Under the pieces are notes generated by a model. That model searched no databases, was not told where the DNA came from, and saw only the letters and a program-made list of their open reading frames with translations. Below are positions 6,501 to 8,349 of a stretch of DNA of 8,349 nucleotides, one piece after another. This DNA is from JABMMZ01 sp964505065 (GTDB taxonomy: Bacteria; Bacteroidota; Bacteroidia; NS11-12g; UBA955), in the NCBI GenBank assembly GCA_964505065.1, contig CAZDGF010000090.1, forward strand, positions 1-8,349, in the 5' to 3' direction. Each line of letters opens with the position of its first letter. Within the stretch, counting starts at the first letter, position 1. The translations under genes and the position numbers were made by a program.

Positions 6501-8028
6501 TGCCCAATTTATCGTACCAAAACAAGCTAGTATATTGTTTCTCGGTCTCCAAGTTTTTTATATGCCCTGCTGCTCCGCCAAATACCACATGGTTGCGGCT
6601 GGCGTAGTCTGCCGCTTGTATAGCGGTGGTTACGGCTGTGCCATTGTTGTTCAGCGTGGTTTTGTTTTCAAACAGTGGGTTGCCATTGTTATCGTACATG
6701 CGCAGCATAGTGCCGCTTGCACCCATTAGTATGCCATTCAAATCATCGTACATACTCACTTTTAGCAAATTGGCACTTACACCTGTTGTTAAGGTAGTAT
6801 TGGCATTCGTAGCTATATCTTTGCTAAACAGCAAGCCCCCATTACAAGCAAAAAATACTTTATTTACCCCTACGCTTATACTGTTTACCACGTATGTGCC
6901 GGGTGCGCCTGTATTTACACCTATAGTACAAGCCGTTGCAGGTGCTGTAAAATAGGCATGTTTATTAGCGGCACCACCTATATAGCCCTTGCCATTATTA
7001 GCTATGGCTACATCGTTCCAGTCTTGGCTAGTTATACTTGTGCCTGTTAAGTTGGTTCTAGTTGTTGCTTGCATATTGTCTATGCGCATAGGTATAGAGG
7101 CTAAGGCTGTAGCATATATAGCCGTTTGGCTATGTATAGCTACGCCAGTAAAGTTATACATAGTAGTAGTAGTTTTAGCTATCGGTTTATTTAGCCACCA
7201 AGTATAGCCTTTGTTTGTGGTGTTTAGGGTGGTGCTATTATTGCCCACTATCATTCCCAGCCCATTGGTTTTGTGTATATGCAAAGCATTCAATGTATAT
7301 GGCATTTTGTAATTGGCATACCAACTTCCGCTCGTATTTTTGGTTGTATAGCCCGCAGTACCCAGTATATGTACCGTACTACCTATATCGGCTATGCCAT
7401 TTAAGGTTTCGGTACTATTACCAGTTATACCCATTGTAGTATAAGAAGTACCGCCATTCGTACTTTGCACAATGGTGCGGTTTTGCCCTGCTGCACTGTA
7501 GCGTGTTGCTGTGCTATTGTAAGCTACATCGTTCAAGTGGCTATTCGTGCCGCTTGCTTGCAAGCTTATACCAGTACTGGTGCTTTTTAAAGTAGTACCT
7601 CCATTGCCCACTATTACACCATCAGTAGTATTAGCAAATGCCACTGCATTCAGTTGGGCTGCCGTGCCGCTATTCAGTGTTTGCCAAGTGGTACCGCCAT
7701 CTGTAGTGCGTATTACGGTGCCATCATTTCCCACAGCATAAGCCGTATTGGTAGTAGCAGTAGCAGTTGTTGGTACAGCAAATATATCGCGTAGCTGCAA
7801 AGGAGCTGTTTTAGCACTATTATCCGTAAAGGCTGTGCCTGTATGCTCTAATATAGTGCCCGTATTGCCCACCACTAGCACATTGCTCGCTTTCATAAAC
7901 AAGCTACTTACAGGAGCAGTAGTAGTACCTGCTACAGCCGTGCTCAATGTTGTCCAGCCAGCATTACCAGTATGCAATTGAGAGTTGGCAGCTGTTTTTA
8001 GCGCATACAAAGTACCGCTTGCATTCAT
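3583..8028 (-). CDS. RHS/YD-repeat polymorphic toxin: Ycf48-like propeller, RHS shell, metzincin tip (5'-truncated)
   Basis: This 1481-residue frame has three parts. Residues 1-490 hold Ycf48/BNR-type propeller repeats with Asp-box-like motifs (TTDGGTTW 108-115, STNGGTSY 189-196) and recurrent VGNxGT elements. Residues 500-1212 are YD repeats (YDKLGR, YDALGR, YDYDGDNRI, YDQLNRL, YDAMGNI, YDELGNL, YDAGGNRI), then YELSNHLGNVL and the core end DFGARIYDGRLGRWL. Residues about 1216-1430 form the variable tip with HEIFHNLGGNH (1383-1393), the metzincin zinc site HExxHxxGxxH, a possible Met-turn methionine (M1405), and six cysteines. A Thr/Pro-rich tail follows. RHS shells encapsulate such toxins, and the tip would be a metallopeptidase effector. 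The ATG is probably not native: coding-like sequence continues 21 codons upstream to a TGA beside a mobile-element hairpin, and no signal peptide is present. A putative immunity gene follows after 4 nt. Confidence 0.85.
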   Translation of the reverse strand: MNASGTLYALKTAANSQLHTGNAGWTTLSTAVAGTTTAPVSSLFMKASNVLVVGNTGTILEHTGTAFTDNSAKTAPLQLRDIFAVPTTATATTNTAYAVGNDGTVIRTTDGGTTWQTLNSGTAAQLNAVAFANTTDGVIVGNGGTTLKSTSTGISLQASGTNSHLNDVAYNSTATRYSAAGQNRTIVQSTNGGTSYTTMGITGNSTETLNGIADIGSTVHILGTAGYTTKNTSGSWYANYKMPYTLNALHIHKTNGLGMIVGNNSTTLNTTNKGYTWWLNKPIAKTTTTMYNFTGVAIHSQTAIYATALASIPMRIDNMQATTRTNLTGTSITSQDWNDVAIANNGKGYIGGAANKHAYFTAPATACTIGVNTGAPGTYVVNSISVGVNKVFFACNGGLLFSKDIATNANTTLTTGVSANLLKVSMYDDLNGILMGASGTMLRMYDNNGNPLFENKTTLNNNGTAVTTAIQAADYASRNHVVFGGAAGHIKNLETEKQYTSLFWYDKLGRMVVSQNTKQYNKTTKAYSYTQYDALGRITEVGEIAQAASINNQYVNKQLSDALFTTWVTGGTRTEVTQTYYDEQFAAGGTLTQTNLRKRVASVTYEDVYDNNVTTYQSATHYTYDIHGNVNRMAQEIRETRLLATGLNIKYVDYDYDLVSGKVNKVCYNAGSKDQYYHKYDYDGDNRITKVWTSKDNIWWDNDAKYNYYNHGPLARTVIGDLEVQGMDYAYTLHGWLKGVNSNTLQADRDMGKDGMPASPRQYVAKDAMGYTLGYYAGDYTGIKAYPPLQQFEAATTGSDLMAARQDLFNGNISHMETALPQVAAYNATRTITPSIRGGAYKYDQLNRLIEARSFFNVSIAGNGWQSGGGTPMDYYENFGYDAMGNITNVQRWGNGGVQMDNMTYRYNTKTSGGDLISNKLYGVNDATAAGNYTDDIDDQGAFTNAQDATVNTLNNYGYDELGNLKRDNAEQIANIEWTVYGKIKKVTRTAPSTKPDLEFIYDAGGNRICKIVKPKPLNVASYKYSYYLRDAQGNVMANYQHYTNDANQAMLVATEHNLYGSSRLGVEYRIDTLYKNTVYNPAWYSNNKCVRNLGLKSYELSNHLGNVLATVSDKKVYTIVGANIVFEPEITTISDYYPFGSSISTRSYSSGAYRYGFNGKEQDEESFNDAYDFGARIYDGRLGRWLSLDAHYYKYPYNSPFVFCNNSTLIIIDDNGKDGKLTGSGTKEDPYIITASYAYIENNITTLMVDGLKAAVNEYNKEGGSVYKNKEGIDVFVKYKLNVVPCKDAAGLQAEQAKSIYKFTATDGTEKSSINTVENMVGCGETPNALGCASGNKTIGYIGSAVIQIMNDMTEKYKKNTGDKLVGCTPDFISVLKSAMIHEIFHNLGGNHGDAIGGVSVSEMDNTTIGYSEGVGNGADCIHYCELTSESLVSQQGTQVLTQKSLGTTTPNTSTTTPTNGSVYKVKPAVAPTTPITPTE
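3739..4383 (-). other. Metzincin-type metallopeptidase toxin domain of the RHS protein
   Basis: This is the variable tip after the degenerate DDNGKDG junction. The zinc-binding histidines H1383, H1387 and H1393, catalytic E1384 and the conserved G1390 are all in place (codons at 3850-3882), and M1405 lies 12 residues after the third histidine, a plausible Met-turn. Six cysteines (1287, 1324, 1333, 1369, 1422, 1426) suggest disulfides and an extracytoplasmic site of action. The exact metzincin subfamily is not recognisable by eye, and the substrate is unknown. Confidence 0.75.
4469..4611 (-). repeat. RHS-core direct repeat, shell copy
   Basis: This is the partner of 2558-2700, in the same orientation and codon phase, encoding about residues 1140-1187 of the shell protein. 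The stretch lies exactly at the boundary between the GC-richer shell and the AT-rich toxin tip. It is therefore the natural crossover point for exchanging tips. Confidence 0.92.
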
Positions 8029-8091
8029 GTTTATATCAGCAAATACAGTGCTGCTAGGGGTAATATCTGTAAAAGTATAACTACCACTGTT
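8029..8091 (-). other. In-frame upstream remnant of the RHS gene
   Basis: Reading upstream of the ATG at 8028 in the same frame gives NSGSYTFTDITPSSTVFADIN, which resembles the following propeller repeats in composition and style and has no stop until TGA at 8094-8092. This shows the true coding region once extended further 5'. The break coincides with the left border of the hairpin and transposase element. Confidence 0.6.
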
Positions 8092-8098
8092 TCAGCCG

Positions 8099-8120
8099 TT
8101 GTTGGTGTTATCACCAACAA
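8099..8120 (+). repeat. Perfect hairpin at the left border of the second Y1 element
   Basis: A 9-bp perfect stem, TTGTTGGTG (8099-8107) and CACCAACAA (8112-8120), has a TTAT loop. It sits 21 nt before the ATG of a Y1 transposase and right where the RHS coding sequence stops. This is the expected placement of a subterminal hairpin recognised by such a transposase. Neither strand has a T-tract after the stem, so it is not a typical intrinsic terminator. Confidence 0.6.
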
Positions 8121-8141
8121 AAGCTACTATTGTAAATATAT

Positions 8142-8349
8142 ATGAAACCTATATCTGCTAAAATAAATCCAACAGATAATCCCGTTATATTTTTTACAGC
8201 TACTATACTTAAATGGCAAACTATTTTGGCAGAAAACGAAAGAAAAGATATTATAATTTCAAGTTTACAATACTTAAAAAACAAAGAAAAAATTAAAATA
8301 GGCGGCTTTGTAATTATGCCCAATCATATTCATTTAATTTTAAGATTAA
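8142..8349 (+). CDS. Second Y1 (HUH) transposase, N-terminal part, runs off the window
   Basis: Sixty-nine codons are visible from ATG 8142 with no stop. The peptide starts MKPISAKINPTDNPVIFFTA and ends GGFVIMPNHIHLILRL, with the HUH motif H62-I63-H64. This is the start of a Y1_Tnp transposase of a different subtype from the one at 471-1025: it shares only the HUH block (PNHIHL versus SNHIHL) and the overall spacing. The catalytic tyrosine helix would lie beyond the window, so intactness cannot be judged. The upstream hairpin and the interrupted RHS gene suggest the element entered the toxin locus here. Confidence 0.82.
   Translation, partial: MKPISAKINPTDNPVIFFTATILKWQTILAENERKDIIISSLQYLKNKEKIKIGGFVIMPNHIHLILRL

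Noticed and set aside
4115..7981. Many plus-strand open frames of 64-150 codons opposite the RHS gene
   Set aside because: They are antisense to a continuous, motif-rich 1481-codon gene, overlap each other in several frames and have low-complexity Cys/Tyr/Ile-rich products with no recognisable motif.
8111..8323. Minus-strand frame of 70 codons at the right edge
   Set aside because: It is antisense to the clearly recognisable N-terminus of the second Y1 transposase and overlaps its hairpin.

Overview
The window is AT-rich and looks like a piece of a Bacteroidota chromosome. The large protein is a YD/RHS-repeat protein whose core ends in the style common in that phylum (YELSNHLGNVL, then DFGARIYDGRLGRWL). 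Signal peptides are of the 'IYSQN' type, a TAnnTTTG promoter element is present, and Shine-Dalgarno sequences are weak. The genus cannot be determined.

Layout, left to right. (1) 42-341: the C-terminal remnant of an IS1595/ISXO2-like DDE transposase, cut off at its 5' side. (2) 375-1132: an intact Y1 HUH (REP-associated) transposase, preceded by a hairpin and tandem-repeat left end and followed by an array of short REP-like units. (3) 1139-2733, minus strand: an orphan toxin-tip gene carrying only the last ~80 residues of an RHS core plus a C-terminal domain with His/Cys motifs resembling L,D-transpeptidase/DUF5675 proteins, followed by a small exported putative immunity gene. (4) 2775-2873: a second REP-like array. 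(5) 2880-8028, minus strand: a large RHS shell gene with an N-terminal Ycf48/BNR-like propeller and a C-terminal metzincin-type metallopeptidase tip (HExxHxxGxxH), followed 4 nt later by an unrecognised gene in the immunity position. (6) 8099-8349: a hairpin and the start of a second, different Y1 transposase, directly abutting the broken 5' end of the RHS gene.

Taken together this is a polymorphic-toxin locus with a main shell+toxin+immunity unit and a displaced spare toxin+immunity cassette. The spare carries a 143-bp, ~92% identical, in-frame copy of the RHS-core end (2558-2700 versus 4469-4611). Recombination between the two direct copies would remove exactly 1911 bp and fuse the shell to the spare toxin, swapping toxin and immunity together. 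Two arrays of REP-like units, related to the left end of the neighbouring Y1 transposase by a shared TGCAA hairpin loop and an ATAGC tail, bracket the spare cassette. The shell now lacks its native 5' end and secretion signal, apparently because the right-hand Y1 element inserted there, so the locus may currently be silent or reduced in function. Roles assigned to toxins and immunity proteins are inferred from architecture and motifs; no database search was run.
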